From the NCBI GenBank assembly GCA_025506515.1, contig CM046443.1, forward strand, positions 93,461,849 through 93,525,848: 64,000 bases of DNA, in the 5' to 3' direction. Within the stretch, counting starts at the first letter, position 1; the number at the start of each line of letters is the position of its first letter. The notes beneath the pieces are model-generated. The model saw nothing but the letters and a program-made list of their open reading frames with translations. It searched no databases and was not told where the DNA came from. The position numbers and the translations under genes are program-made. Origin of the DNA: Flaveria trinervia (Eukaryota > Streptophyta > Magnoliopsida > Asterales > Asteraceae). Below, piece by piece: positions 1 to 9,497 of this stretch.

Positions 1-736
1 AGATAATTTTCAAGATACTTTTATATATTGATTCTCAACTCAAGATACAAAGACTCTTATAAGCAGATTGTATATGTTATGAGTTACAAGGAGAACCTAT
101 ATATAATACTATCTACAGCCGGATATACTTTGATACCAGCTGGGATCCTTTAGCTAAAGCCTATTCTACAAGACTATAGTTTAAGGTATCTTGGATAAAG
201 TCTTATCTGAGATTTAGTAGTCAGGGCATGTCCCTGACTTACCTTTTGTCACCAACTAAAGATGGCAACTGTACTATCATGAAAAGGTAAACAGTGGAAT
301 TAAGTATGGTCAACAACATGGTTTTTTAAGAAGAAGCCATGCTGCATCAGAAGTCTGCAGCGGAGTGTCAGAGACCATACTTGTGTCCACTGGTTATAGC
401 AGTGTCTTCCGAAGGTTAAATGGCTTCGGAAGAGTAAGTACTTCCGAAGCCACTTTATACTTCGGAAGAGGCTGCTTCTTCCAAGACTTGGAGACTTCTT
501 CATCATACTTCGGAAGTGGTCTTCACTTTATTCTTCTAAGTCTTGAACTTCGGAAGTATGCATTTGTCTTCGGAAGTAGGGTTTTGTCTTCGGAAGCTGG
601 ACTTTTCCTTTGTCTTCGGAAGAACTCTACAATCCTTCAGAAGTTCCATGAAAAGCTTCGGAAGCCTTTGCATGCAGCATCAAAATAACTTAAGTGATAT
701 AGTTTTGGTTGCATTAGCCTTCTTCTTGATCCAACA
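1..736 (-). repeat. C1 3' LTR (cut by window start)
   Basis: The inner edge is at 736: in minus orientation a purine tract (GCCTAGGGGGAGTT) is followed by TGTTGG, matching the C4 purine tract and LTR start. Bases 406-664 hold eleven exact copies of CTTCGGAAG or its complement CTTCCGAAG. A TATA-like run is near 95-107 on the minus strand, after a CCGGCTGTAG-like stretch that is also found in C4. The C4 LTR is 784-788 bp, so little of this LTR should be missing. Confidence 0.8.
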
Positions 737-750
737 AACTCCCCCTAGGC
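737..750 (-). other. C1 polypurine tract
   Basis: Reads GCCTAGGGGGAGTT on the minus strand directly before the LTR. The sequence before it (TTGGTAGCATCA) is the same as that before the C4 tract. This is the expected primer for plus-strand DNA synthesis. Confidence 0.75.
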
Positions 751-1051
751 TGATGCTACCAAAATTTCACATATCTCGACTTCTCAAAACTTTCAGCACC
801 AAGGAGAGCAAATATTTGTCTGTCTCCTTGTTTTTCCCTGATATGGTGCTGAGAAGCTTGTACAGATCCTTGGTAGACAGGAAATCCAGTCTATCACCTT
901 GGATAACATGTACCCTTTGTTGTTGCCCTCTGAAAAGAGTTAGTTGATGGGAACTGTAATCATATTCCCATCAAACTATAGGTTCCAATTCAGGATCTTC
1001 CACTATCTGTAGAAAGGCAGGACCTTTGGTGGGAGATCTTTTCTTGTCTTT
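751..1051. other. C1 3' untranslated stretch
   Basis: Lies between the third ORF stop and the polypurine tract. I see no convincing coding sequence here. Frameshifted remnants of the ORF's last residues are possible, because the C4 counterpart reads nearly up to its polypurine tract. Confidence 0.4.
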
Positions 1052-4000
1052 CTATCTTCTCAACTTCAACTCTTCTTCAATCTTTGCTTTTGCAGTTAGC
1101 TCAGCCAAATGAAGACTGCTGAGATGATTTCTGACGAGTGCAACAGTTTCAGAGTTGGAGGGGTTGGAGAATGGTTTCTCTGCTAACTCAGCAATGTCAA
1201 ATCTACTGGAGTGTAACAGAGATGTTGCATTGAGTCTGTTGACTTCACCATTCTCTCTTTCCACAACAAAGTTGTGAGAAGGTTCATCGAACCTCCACTG
1301 GATTATCTTCCTTCTAGGCACAAGAGGTTGACTAGGAATCTTGTCCTCTTTTCTTGTATCCAGTAGAGTCACCAGTTTTCTTCTGAGCTTCTTTTCTTCC
1401 TCATTTAAAGAGTCTGAATTGAGGCCCAAAAGTCTTGCAGCCTGGTCCAAAGTTCCTCTAGGAAAATCAAGGAATCTGTCTCTTGTGAGGGAACTTGAAG
1501 ATCCATCTACATTGGTAATGTTAATGGAGTCTTCTACACAAGAAACTTCGCTCAAAGTGGTGCAATTAGTGAGCTTCGTCTTGATTGCCTTAAACTCCTC
1601 AAGGGAGAGATGTTGAGAAGACTGAAGGGATGGTTTGGATGGTAATTGGGTAGGTTTAGGTTCAGAGGTTCTGGCTAGTGTTTTGGGTTGGATGATGGGA
1701 AGTTTAGGAGGTTGAAGTGAGGGAGTAGTGGTGGGTAGTGATGTGGATTCAGGGGTGAAGGGTTCAGGTTTAATGGTGAATGGCGAGGATGAGGGTCAAG
1801 TCGTGGTTGGGTGGAAGCAGTGAAGGTCATCCATTTTACCCTTCTGTACATCACTTTCCTTTTCCCTAACCGGATGTCAGCCTTAATTTCATTGACAATC
1901 TGTTGGAGTGTCCTTTCAGACATAGGACCCACCTGCCTACCGGAGAAGCCATGAGCCCGAAGATAGTCCTTCATCCAGGCTTTCTCAGTAAGCTTCTAGA
2001 GGCAGTGACCCTAGCCTCTTCTTCTATCTTCTTCTTCTCTCTGGCCTTTTCTTTTGCAGCCTTCTTCCTTTCTTTCTCCATTAGATCCTGCTCTTTGTTG
2101 AAGAGCCATAGGATCGTGTCATCATTGTATGGAGAGAGTTCTTGAAGATCAAAGCCTCTGGAGAGTAAGAAGTTTATCCTGTCTCTCCTCAGCTGCAATT
2201 CATCCTCCTTCTGTTTCTTTTCCTTTTCCTCTAAGGCCAACCTGGCTTCTTCTTCAAGTTTCAGCCTGGTTGCCTTCTCCAGATCCATCAACTCCTCTAA
2301 TGGTAGCAGGAGTGTTTCTTCATTGGCAGCTTCCATTTCAATAAGTTGGTTAATGATCTGCTCTCTTCTTTTATTGATGACAACCTCCTGATTGGAACCA
2401 GATGCTTTTGTGCTAGCAGCTAGCAACTTCTCAGTCTGAAGTCTTCCTTTTTTCTTAAGTTTCTCAATCTTCTCCTCTTCCTGAATCACTTCCGCAGTCA
2501 TCTTCCTTTTACCTTTATCCTTTGAAGATCCTGACTGTGGTGGTTCTTGGAGAGAGGTTTTTGATTGTGAGAGAGTTAGAGATGGAGTCTGAGATGGAGG
2601 TGCAATTGGAAAGTCCTCACTGCTCATTTCAGATGCCATTTCTAGGATAGCATCTGTGATGATCAGTTCCTCAGACATCTTAAACAGTCCTTCCGCAGCT
2701 TCCATTTCAGCTTCGGAAGATTCAACTTGTTCTTCTGAGGCTTTAACTTCAGCTTCGGAAGTTAAAGGAGATGCAGATTCTATCCCAACTGTTTCAGTTG
2801 CTAGGCCATCAGTTCCTATTTCCCCTTCGAATTGAATCTTAGGTTCCACGAGGACCTTAGGTTGACTAACTTCTTCTATAGTGGTAGAAGGTGCAGTCAG
2901 CCTTTGAAGTTTTCTTCTGCTCCAAAGTAGATCATGCAGCATCATGGCTTGGCTGCTCAAAGGAGGATCTTAACAGAAACTTGGTGAAGAGTCTGTAGAG
3001 ATCATTGAGCATCCTTGGATCAATATGAAGAGTGACCTGAGATGTTTCCGGCACAGAGATGATGGGAGAGGAAGATGTTGAAGTGGACGGCTGGCTCTGT
3101 GGTTCCTTGTGTGTTTGTCTTTGACCATTCTCCCCCTTTTTGGTAGCATCATCTTGAGAGCTAGATGAGCTAGAGGAGAAAGTCAGGGAGACCCGAATAG
3201 GTACATGCCTAATAGACCTCTCTGTCTGTTTCTCAGCTAGTTGAGCCTTGATATTGTCAATCTCAAGTTGCTGAGTGGCAGATCTTGCCTCTAAAGTCCT
3301 AACCTGAGATTCCAGGTTTGAGACTTTAGAAAGAAGATCTTGAATGAGGAGTTGCATGCTTCCCTCATCTTCTTTCGAAGAATCATGGGGAGATGAGGTA
3401 ACATACCTAGTATGTTCAGCCTCACCACCAGATGTGGGTTCTTGGCACCCTGGTTTCCGTGCTCAATGATGTCTCTTTCAGAGTCATCAAAGGGCTTGTT
3501 GCCGTAGATTCAGTTTGAGAAATGTTACCACTGTCCAGAAGATCCATTGAGGCACCTTCTATAATGGCAACTGAATCTATATGAGTCCCCTCCACATCCG
3601 TGGGACTCACCTCAGTTGGTTGCTGATAGGGGCTAGAGATAAGAGATTTCTCCGGGCTCTGTTGATCTTAAAGAGGGAGTTGTAGATCAACTTCATTGCC
3701 ATGGAGAGATGTTATCTCTTCATCTGTTTTAAATAAAAGGTCAGTGAAAGATAGGATGGTTAAACCTACTGACCCAGGACTTTGGTTAATGTCTACAGGC
3801 ATTGAGCCTCTGGTGGGGCTGTCCCTTGTTGGCTGCTCAGGGAAGTATAGAGACTCACCCTGAGGGCTTTCAGCTTGGGTATGGGCTCATGGGTCTGAGA
3901 CTGAGGAGACTCAGGACCCATATTGAGGTCAATTGTGAAGGATGGTTGGACCTCAGGCTGAGTGGAAGCCCTTTGTTCCACTCTAGCCTTTTGGATTGAA

Positions 4001-4888
4001 CTGGAGGAGCTTGTTCAATCAGAGTAGATTGAACAAGGGTTCATTTGGGACGTCTCTGATAAGTGATGGTGATGGATGGAGGCATAGTGGGGGTAGTTCC
4101 TGGTGTGGGTTCATCACCTGTGGGGTTAACAGGGATGTCACCAAGAGCCGTTGGCTCAGTCATACCTGGAAGAAGTGCAGTATCTCTTCCTGTGAAGTTA
4201 GTAGACACTCTCTTCAAAGTCTTGAAGATGGTCGGCCTCATCTAGGGAGCAGTCAGAGTAGCTGCACAGAAAAGTGTGCTCTGGTCTAGCTCACAGTTGA
4301 TTATATGCTGGAGAAACCTGGGATACATGAAGAAGGTGTCTTTCTGAAGATTTCCTATGAGGTTAGTCAACACAAATCTTGAATAGTTGAAGCGGAGGCC
4401 TTTTACCAACCCATGAACAAGGCACCCAAGTTCAAATAGGATTTGATCCCATCCTCGGATTTATTCGACAAGCAGTGAAGGACCACGTGTAGCAGGAACT
4501 TCCATTTGTACGCGAAGTTAAATTTGTAGACAGTTGACCTGCTAACGTCTCCTCCATATCCCATTTGGAGATAAGAATGGTCCAAGTCTGCTTTGGGAAA
4601 TTCTGTTGGAGCGCCCTCATCATGAAGCTCTAAATGCTCCCTGATGAGCTGTTCAGTAATGACCAACTCCTGGCCACAGATGCTCGATCGAATGACACGG
4701 ACCCCATTTAGGGTTTCAATCTGACCATTTGCCTAGAATTCAGACATATGGTTTGTGTAAATTGTGGGGTTAACAGTCAGAGCGATGTAGTAGGAAGATT
4801 GGGTTAGGAAGGAGATGATATCTGAGAAGTCGGCATCTCTTGATGAATCAAGAAGTGCGACTTGGTTGTGCTGTGGGTTGGAGGCCAT
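1052..4888 (-). pseudogene. C1 third ORF (env-position protein), broken
   Basis: The ATG at 4888 opens a protein beginning MASNPQHNQVALLD. Its first about 200 residues match the C4 third ORF, including a WKFLLHVVLHCLSNK block (C4 has WKYLLHVVIHSLSNK). Then come Ser/Thr/Pro-rich linkers, a coiled coil (about 3357-3210, VSNLESQV), a K-rich GKRKMT segment (about 2510), three helical modules (2372-2190, 2186-2001, 1974-1852) and a C-terminal domain with QWRFDEP (about 1300) ending at 1052. Several frameshifts and a stop early in the N-terminal domain break it. I see no signal peptide or obvious membrane segment, so 'env-like' describes position only. Similar proteins occur widely downstream of pol in Asteraceae copia elements; their role is unknown. 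Confidence 0.7.
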
Positions 4889-5124
4889 TTGGAAAGGTTA
4901 ATGGGAATGATTTGAGCTGGGTAAAGATGAGTAGAAGAAATTTCTAGGGCTGTAAATTTTGCAAGTAAGAGAGTGAAAGTGAATAGTCGAGATTATTTAA
5001 AAGATTGTGGAGAGGCGGTAATGGGGGTTAGGATAAGGTGATGTGATGGTTTAGTGGATGAAATGACAGCAGTGGTAAGGTTAAAAATCAGTTAAATAAT
5101 CTGACATCATTAACAAAATCTTTG

Positions 5125-5408
5125 CTTTTTATAGTGTGGGGTCCAAGAAATTTACGTTACACAGTGAAATCTCTCTTCCGAGTGTAAAACATTTCCGAAG
5201 GTAACTTGTCTTCCGAAGGCAATTCTTACTTTCGAAGCCAATTATATGCTTCCGAAGGTTAGAGTTGCTTCCGAATAGAAAAGTTGTAAGTCTCGAAAGT
5301 AGATCTGATATGCAATCAATCGCTTCTTTCGAGGCCAACAATTCTTCCGAGAAGAAAGTTATCCTTTGAGAAATTATGCTTCGGAAGATATAATAATGTC
5401 TTCCGAAG
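5125..5408 (-). promoter_or_regulatory. C1 pol-ORF3 spacer: palindrome array plus TATA box
   Basis: On the minus strand, exact CTTCCGAAG/CTTCGGAAG copies at 5400-5408, 5379-5387, 5249-5257 and 5210-5218, with several one-mismatch variants, precede TATAAAAAG at 5133-5125. The third ORF ATG follows 237 bp later at 4888. The same motif fills the C1 LTR. The layout repeats in C2 and C4, which suggests an internal promoter; no transcript evidence can be seen from sequence. Confidence 0.5.
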
Positions 5409-5528
5409 GTTAATTTCTTTTCGGAAGGAATTTACACTTAGAAAATTTCAGAGAGAATTCCTTGTGACAGGGCTTAAATTGTATTGACACAAGACTTACA
5501 TATTAAAAGGTTTTCAAAAGAGATCAGA

Positions 5529-7276
5529 TTAATCAATGTTTATCATCCCAATAGCTATTATGAGATACTTAAACCTTTGTTCATCAAAAGCTTTGGTAAA
5601 CAGATCAACATATTGTTCATTTGAATCAACTTTGATTAACCTGATTAGATTTTTCTCATGAATGTCTCTAATGAAATGATACCTGATGTCAATGTGCTTA
5701 GTCTTGGAGTGCTTCATCGGATTTTCAGTAATGGAGATAGCACTGTTGTTGTCAATATGGATAGGAGTACTCATAAAGTTGAATCCATGGTCCAACATCT
5801 GATTTTGAATCCATAGCAGTTGAGCACAGCAGCTAGCAGCAGCAATGTATTCAGCTTCAGCAGTTGATGTAGAGACACAGGATTGTTTCTTGCATTGCCA
5901 TGAGATGATCCTTCCACCAAGAAATTGACATCCTCCCGATGTTGATTTCTTGTCAATATTGCAGCCGCTGTAGTCACTGTCAGAGTATCCATAAAGATTG
6001 AAATCCTTGTTTCTGGGATACCAGAGACCTAGTTTAGGTGCTCCTTTGAGGTATCTGAGGATTCTCTTAACAGCAGCTAGGTGAGACACCTTAGGAGCAG
6101 CCTGATATCTTACACAAATGCAAGTAGCAAACATGATATCAGGTCTACTTACTGTAAGATACATCAGAGAACCAATAATTACCCTATACTGATGTTGATC
6201 AGTATCCTCCCCCTCAAGATCAGGACAAATATTATGGTTTCTGGGTATGGGTGTCTTGGCAGGCTTGCAATCCTTCATCTCAAATCTTTCTAACATGTTA
6301 GAGACATATTTAAATTGATTGATGAAGAACCCTTCCTTCAGTTGCTTTACCTGAATTCCAAGGAAAAAGTCCATTTTTCCCATGGAGCTCATCTCAAACT
6401 TCTTCTTCATAATGCTCTCAAAGTCCATGCATATTTGGTCATTTGAGGAACCAAATATGATGTCATCGACATAGACTTGTACAAGCAAGATGTCCTTTCC
6501 ATACTTTCTAATGAAAAGAGTTTTGTCAATGGTACCTCTAGTATAGCCATTCTTCAGAAGAAACTGAGACAGAGTCTCATACCACAGCCTAGGTCCTTTA
6601 TGCAGCCCATATAGAGCTTTATCCAACTTGCACACATAGTTGGGGTGCTGTGGATCTCCAAACCCTGGGGGTTGGCATACGTACACTTCCCTGTCTATAT
6701 CCCCGTATAGAAAAACACACTTGACATCAAGTTGGTATACTGTGAAGTCCTTGGATGCAACATAAGCAAGGAAGATCCTAACTGCCGCAAGTCTTGCAAC
6801 TGGTGCGAAGACATCAGTATAATTGATTCCTTCCTCTTGAGTGTATCCTTGAACCACAAGTCTTGCCTTATTCTTGATGATCAAGCCTCTTTCATCTCTC
6901 TTGTTTCGGAAAACCCATTGGTGCCTATGGGTACTTGACCAAATGGTAGCGGACATAGGTTCCATACCTTCTGTCTCTTGAATTGAAGCAGCTCCTCTTG
7001 CATCGATTCAATCCAGCTACTATCTTTTAAGGCATCTTCTACCTTCTTGCGTTCCATCTGAGATAGAAAGCATGAGTACAAGCAGACATTCCCTTGATGA
7101 GTCTGTCCTCTTCTTCTCACACCCTCAGAGACATTTCCTATGATATTCTCAGTTGGATGAGTGTTGTGAATCCGAAGCCGAGGAATCACTTCTAGTTGCA
7201 GAGATAGATCCAGGTTGGACATATTCTGCTCAGGAACTAGAACACTCTGTCCAGCTGTTGTTTCAAAGTCATTCAA
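5529..7276 (-). pseudogene. C1 pol remnant: reverse transcriptase and RNase H
   Basis: The main open stretch runs 6965-5529 (478 codons). It has the RT start (KARLVVQGYTQ), LDVKC..LYG, ALYGLHKGPRLWYE and an intact YVDD catalytic box at about residues 165-168. RNase H follows, with SDSDYSGC near residue 330, AEAEYIAAASCCA near 370 and the usual DLFTKAFDEQRF ending. The upstream part (7276-6940; HPTENIIGNVSEGVRRRGQTHQ, then WIESMQEELLQFKRQKVW) is in another frame, so one frameshift lies near 6930. Integrase and everything upstream are gone. RT-RH of this type copies element RNA into DNA inside virus-like particles. Confidence 0.9.
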
Positions 7277-7453
7277 TGAGGACTGATTGAATGAATGAGA
7301 AACATCATCGATAGTTGTCTATGAGGTAGTATTAACAGTTGCATGTTCCTTCAAAATACTACCTCCTTCTGCCTGGTGTTGTGGTGGATCACCTGATGAG
7401 CTTTGAGGCTTAGTAGGTGACTCACTTGTTGAAGCTTCACTATTTCGTGATCC
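7277..7453 (-). pseudogene. C1 pol linker remnant up to the junction
   Basis: Minus-strand sequence resembles the Ser/Thr/Asp-rich linker between integrase and RT of C4. It ends abruptly where chromovirus LTR sequence begins at about 7455. Confidence 0.5.
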
Positions 7454-7454
7454 A

Positions 7455-8093
7455 ACACGAATGAACCCTCAATCGTACGAATGAACCTCAATCGCACCTC
7501 ATTCGGCCGTATGGTCTCCATTCGGTCGCCTAGCCCTAGCTGATGCAAAATCCAGTTCATCCCGAACCCAATCTGCCATTTTTGACATCCAAGCTCATCC
7601 AAACTCATTCTAAGCCCAAATCAACCATCCTAAACCTTAGGAATGCATACCATAACACCATTCAAGCATACACAAGTCCACACACAAGACCCAAACAAAT
7701 CATACACATACCCACACATACATAAACAGGTCAAACACACACACTTCAAAAAACCGATATTCAGATGTGTTCCAGCCCCAAAATCATTCAAAAACGTGTA
7801 AAAGAGGGGTCCTAGAACTCACACAAACGACCGTAACGAGAAGAGCTTCGAATAGACCCGCTACATGATGATTTTGCTCTCTTGAATCAACTCGAACCAA
7901 CTTTTCTCCCTTTTTCTCTCTTCTTTCTTTCTTTGCTGAGATTTTGGAGATGTGGGGAGGGTGTGGGCTGCCCTCCCCTCTTATGTTCCTTCTCTTTCAA
8001 ATTTTCTCGCGTTTTGGCAAGTTTGGTCCCTCGACTTTGGACTTTATTTCTTTTCTTCTTTCGTCGGCTTCAAAGAAAATATCGGGAGTTACA
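7455..8093 (-). repeat. G1 3' LTR, truncated
   Basis: Bases 7455-8093 match the inner third of the G1 5' LTR (from about 36160 to 36791), including CCTCATTCGGCCGTATGG and the conserved ending before TTACA. About 1.4 kb of the outer LTR is missing. It ends at 8093 next to the internal purine tract. Confidence 0.88.
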
Positions 8094-8106
8094 AGTCCAC
8101 CCCCGT
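8094..8106 (-). other. G1 polypurine tract
   Basis: AACGGGGGTGGACT-like purine run on the minus strand directly before the 3' LTR. G2 has the same tract at 40379-40391. Confidence 0.7.
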
Positions 8107-8264
8107 TAAATAGGTTTCGTTTCCAAAACCTGTTATTCCTCGAACAAACGTGGGTAATGTTGTCTCATTTCTTCCTTAGTCTCCCACATTGACTCGGATC
8201 CCTTCCTGTGCTTCCACTGTACACGCACAAGAGGAACCACTTTATTTCTCAGCATCTTCTCTTT
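8107..8264 (-). pseudogene. G1 chromodomain, distal piece cut off by C2
   Basis: The minus strand encodes EKRMLRNKVVPLVRV, QWKHRKGSESMWETKEEM and QHYP: the end of a chromodomain, which binds modified histone tails and guides integration. Its N-terminal half (VEQPVAIIDRK) lies 21.8 kb away at about 30064-30110. G2 carries the same domain uninterrupted at 40400-40620, which proves the join. Confidence 0.85.
8260..8264. repeat. C2 target-site duplication, left (TCTTT)
   Basis: TCTTT occurs directly before the C2 5' LTR and again at 30064-30068 directly after its 3' LTR. The uninterrupted G2 sequence (near 40540-40550) has one copy. Confidence 0.9.
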
Positions 8265-9003
8265 TGTAGATACATATGTACCTAGTTTATGAGCTTAATG
8301 TAAAATGTCTTTCATGTCTTACATATATGTAACAGAATGGGTTTAATGAAATACAATGTGTGGTTTATGCTTATAATGTTTAATATTTCATTGATTAGTC
8401 TGTGTTAACGCTTATTGAACCTTACTATATAGGTTTGTGGTTGTTTACATAGTTCTTAGTCAATAATGATTGAGAAACGTGCTTAAACTTAATCGTGTGA
8501 AGTTCTCATGCGAATGGACCATGCTAATGGACCATACACATGAATAACTTCACACTAATGAACCAGTCGCACGACTGAACTAGGAGACTGGATCAGTCGC
8601 ATGATTGTGACATGAGATTGACATAGTCGCACGACTGAAGCCTCAGTCGTACGGGTGGAGCAACCGCATGCTTCAATCGCACGACTGAACCATGCAAATG
8701 GTTCAGTCGCACAAATAAGAAACCTTAACCTATAAATACCACTTAATTCGTGGAAAAACACAACAATTCGAATAGTTACGTACTAAATCGTACGCTAGCC
8801 TTCCAAAGACTCAAGAACACCTGTTCCAAGTTCATAGATCGCTGTAATCGTCCTACAATCGTTCTTGACGTTTAGTTATATTCTTGGATTGATTTTACAC
8901 GCGTTCTCACTGATTGGATCGCCAATCAAATAGGATTCCGCACTATTTGAGTTGGTACACACGTAAATTAGTTAGTACTCCGTACCGTACATGGTCCTTA
9001 ACA
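8265..9003 (+). repeat. C2 5' LTR
   Basis: 739 bp, starting TGTAGATACATATG and ending GGTCCTTAACA, with a closely similar partner at 29326-30063. U3 carries the near-palindrome CAGTCGCACGACTG or variants at 8564, 8594, 8624, 8643, 8674 and 8703, then TATAAATA at 8731-8738. Scattered differences between the two LTRs suggest an insertion that is not very recent. Confidence 0.93.
8731..8738 (+). promoter_or_regulatory. C2 LTR TATA box
   Basis: TATAAATA follows the palindrome array. A near-copy of this array-to-TATA stretch stands at 25567-25601 before the third ORF. Confidence 0.7.
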
Positions 9004-9005
9004 AG

Positions 9006-9018
9006 TGGTATCAGAGCC
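9006..9018 (+). other. C2 primer binding site (initiator tRNA-Met)
   Basis: TGGTATCAGAGCC, two bases after the LTR, is complementary to the 3' end of plant initiator tRNA-Met and primes minus-strand DNA synthesis. Confidence 0.93.
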
Positions 9019-9497
9019 TTGGCTCTTGATTTATGTGTGATTCAATCGATTTTGATATAAAAATCATGGTTTTCACTCAAAAATGCAATCTTTTTATGTC
9101 AAATAGTGTTTTAGACGTCTCCAGGTCATAAAGTTAACGTTTTTCCAGCATACGACAATTAGGGTTAGTGAGAAATTCGTGTTTTTGCGTCAAAATACCT
9201 AAACCTTTGAATTCTCAAAATTCAGCAGCTTCAGTCGCATGATTGACTCAATCGCACGACTGAATCCATCTGCATCCCTCATATGCACGATTGGACTCAG
9301 TCGTTCATCCATTCGTACGATTGAACTACTTATTTGCAGTGTTCATCCGCACCTTCTCATTCGGATGATTGAGCCATCCGCACTTGTTCATTCGCACGTC
9401 TGGGCCAACCGCATTGTTCAATCGCACGAAGTGTTCAATCGCATTCCTTTAGCCACACAAGTAAAACAGTTTGTTCTAAAGTTCAAAGTTGATAGTA
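9019..9497 (+). promoter_or_regulatory. C2 gag leader with palindrome-related array
   Basis: No ORF is evident. Bases 9230-9450 hold about ten TCGCA(C/T)GA(C/T)TGA-related words in varied forms (CAGTCGCATGATTG, CAATCGCACGACTG, CATTCGTACGATTG). The array ends just before the gag ATG at 9498. Leaders of this kind usually carry packaging signals; that role is only a possibility here. Confidence 0.5.

Larger units (their letters stand above)
1..7453 (-). mobile_element. C1: 5'-truncated Sirevirus-type Ty1/copia element
   Basis: On the minus strand the order is RT-RNase H (7276-5529), spacer with repeated CTTCCGAAG words (5420-5125), a third ORF (4888-1052), a purine-rich tract, and an LTR that leaves the window at base 1. 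The copia order with a long ORF after pol is the Sirevirus layout. Gag, protease, integrase and the 5' LTR are missing: copia-like sequence stops near 7453, where chromovirus LTR sequence starts. It is closely related to C4, with matching pol, third-ORF domains and repeat motif, but C4 is in the opposite orientation. What lies left of base 1 cannot be seen. Confidence 0.85.

Noticed and set aside
406..664. CTTCGGAAG repeats as heat-shock elements
   Set aside because: Heat-shock elements need TTC and GAA two bases apart in nTTCnnGAAn; here the spacing is one base.
7351..7608. 85-residue ORF crossing the C1/G1 junction
   Set aside because: It spans two unrelated elements and matches no family; it is a chance frame.
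9004..9020. tRNA gene fragment (TGGTATCAGAGC)
   Set aside because: It is the primer binding site next to an LTR; no tRNA body is present.
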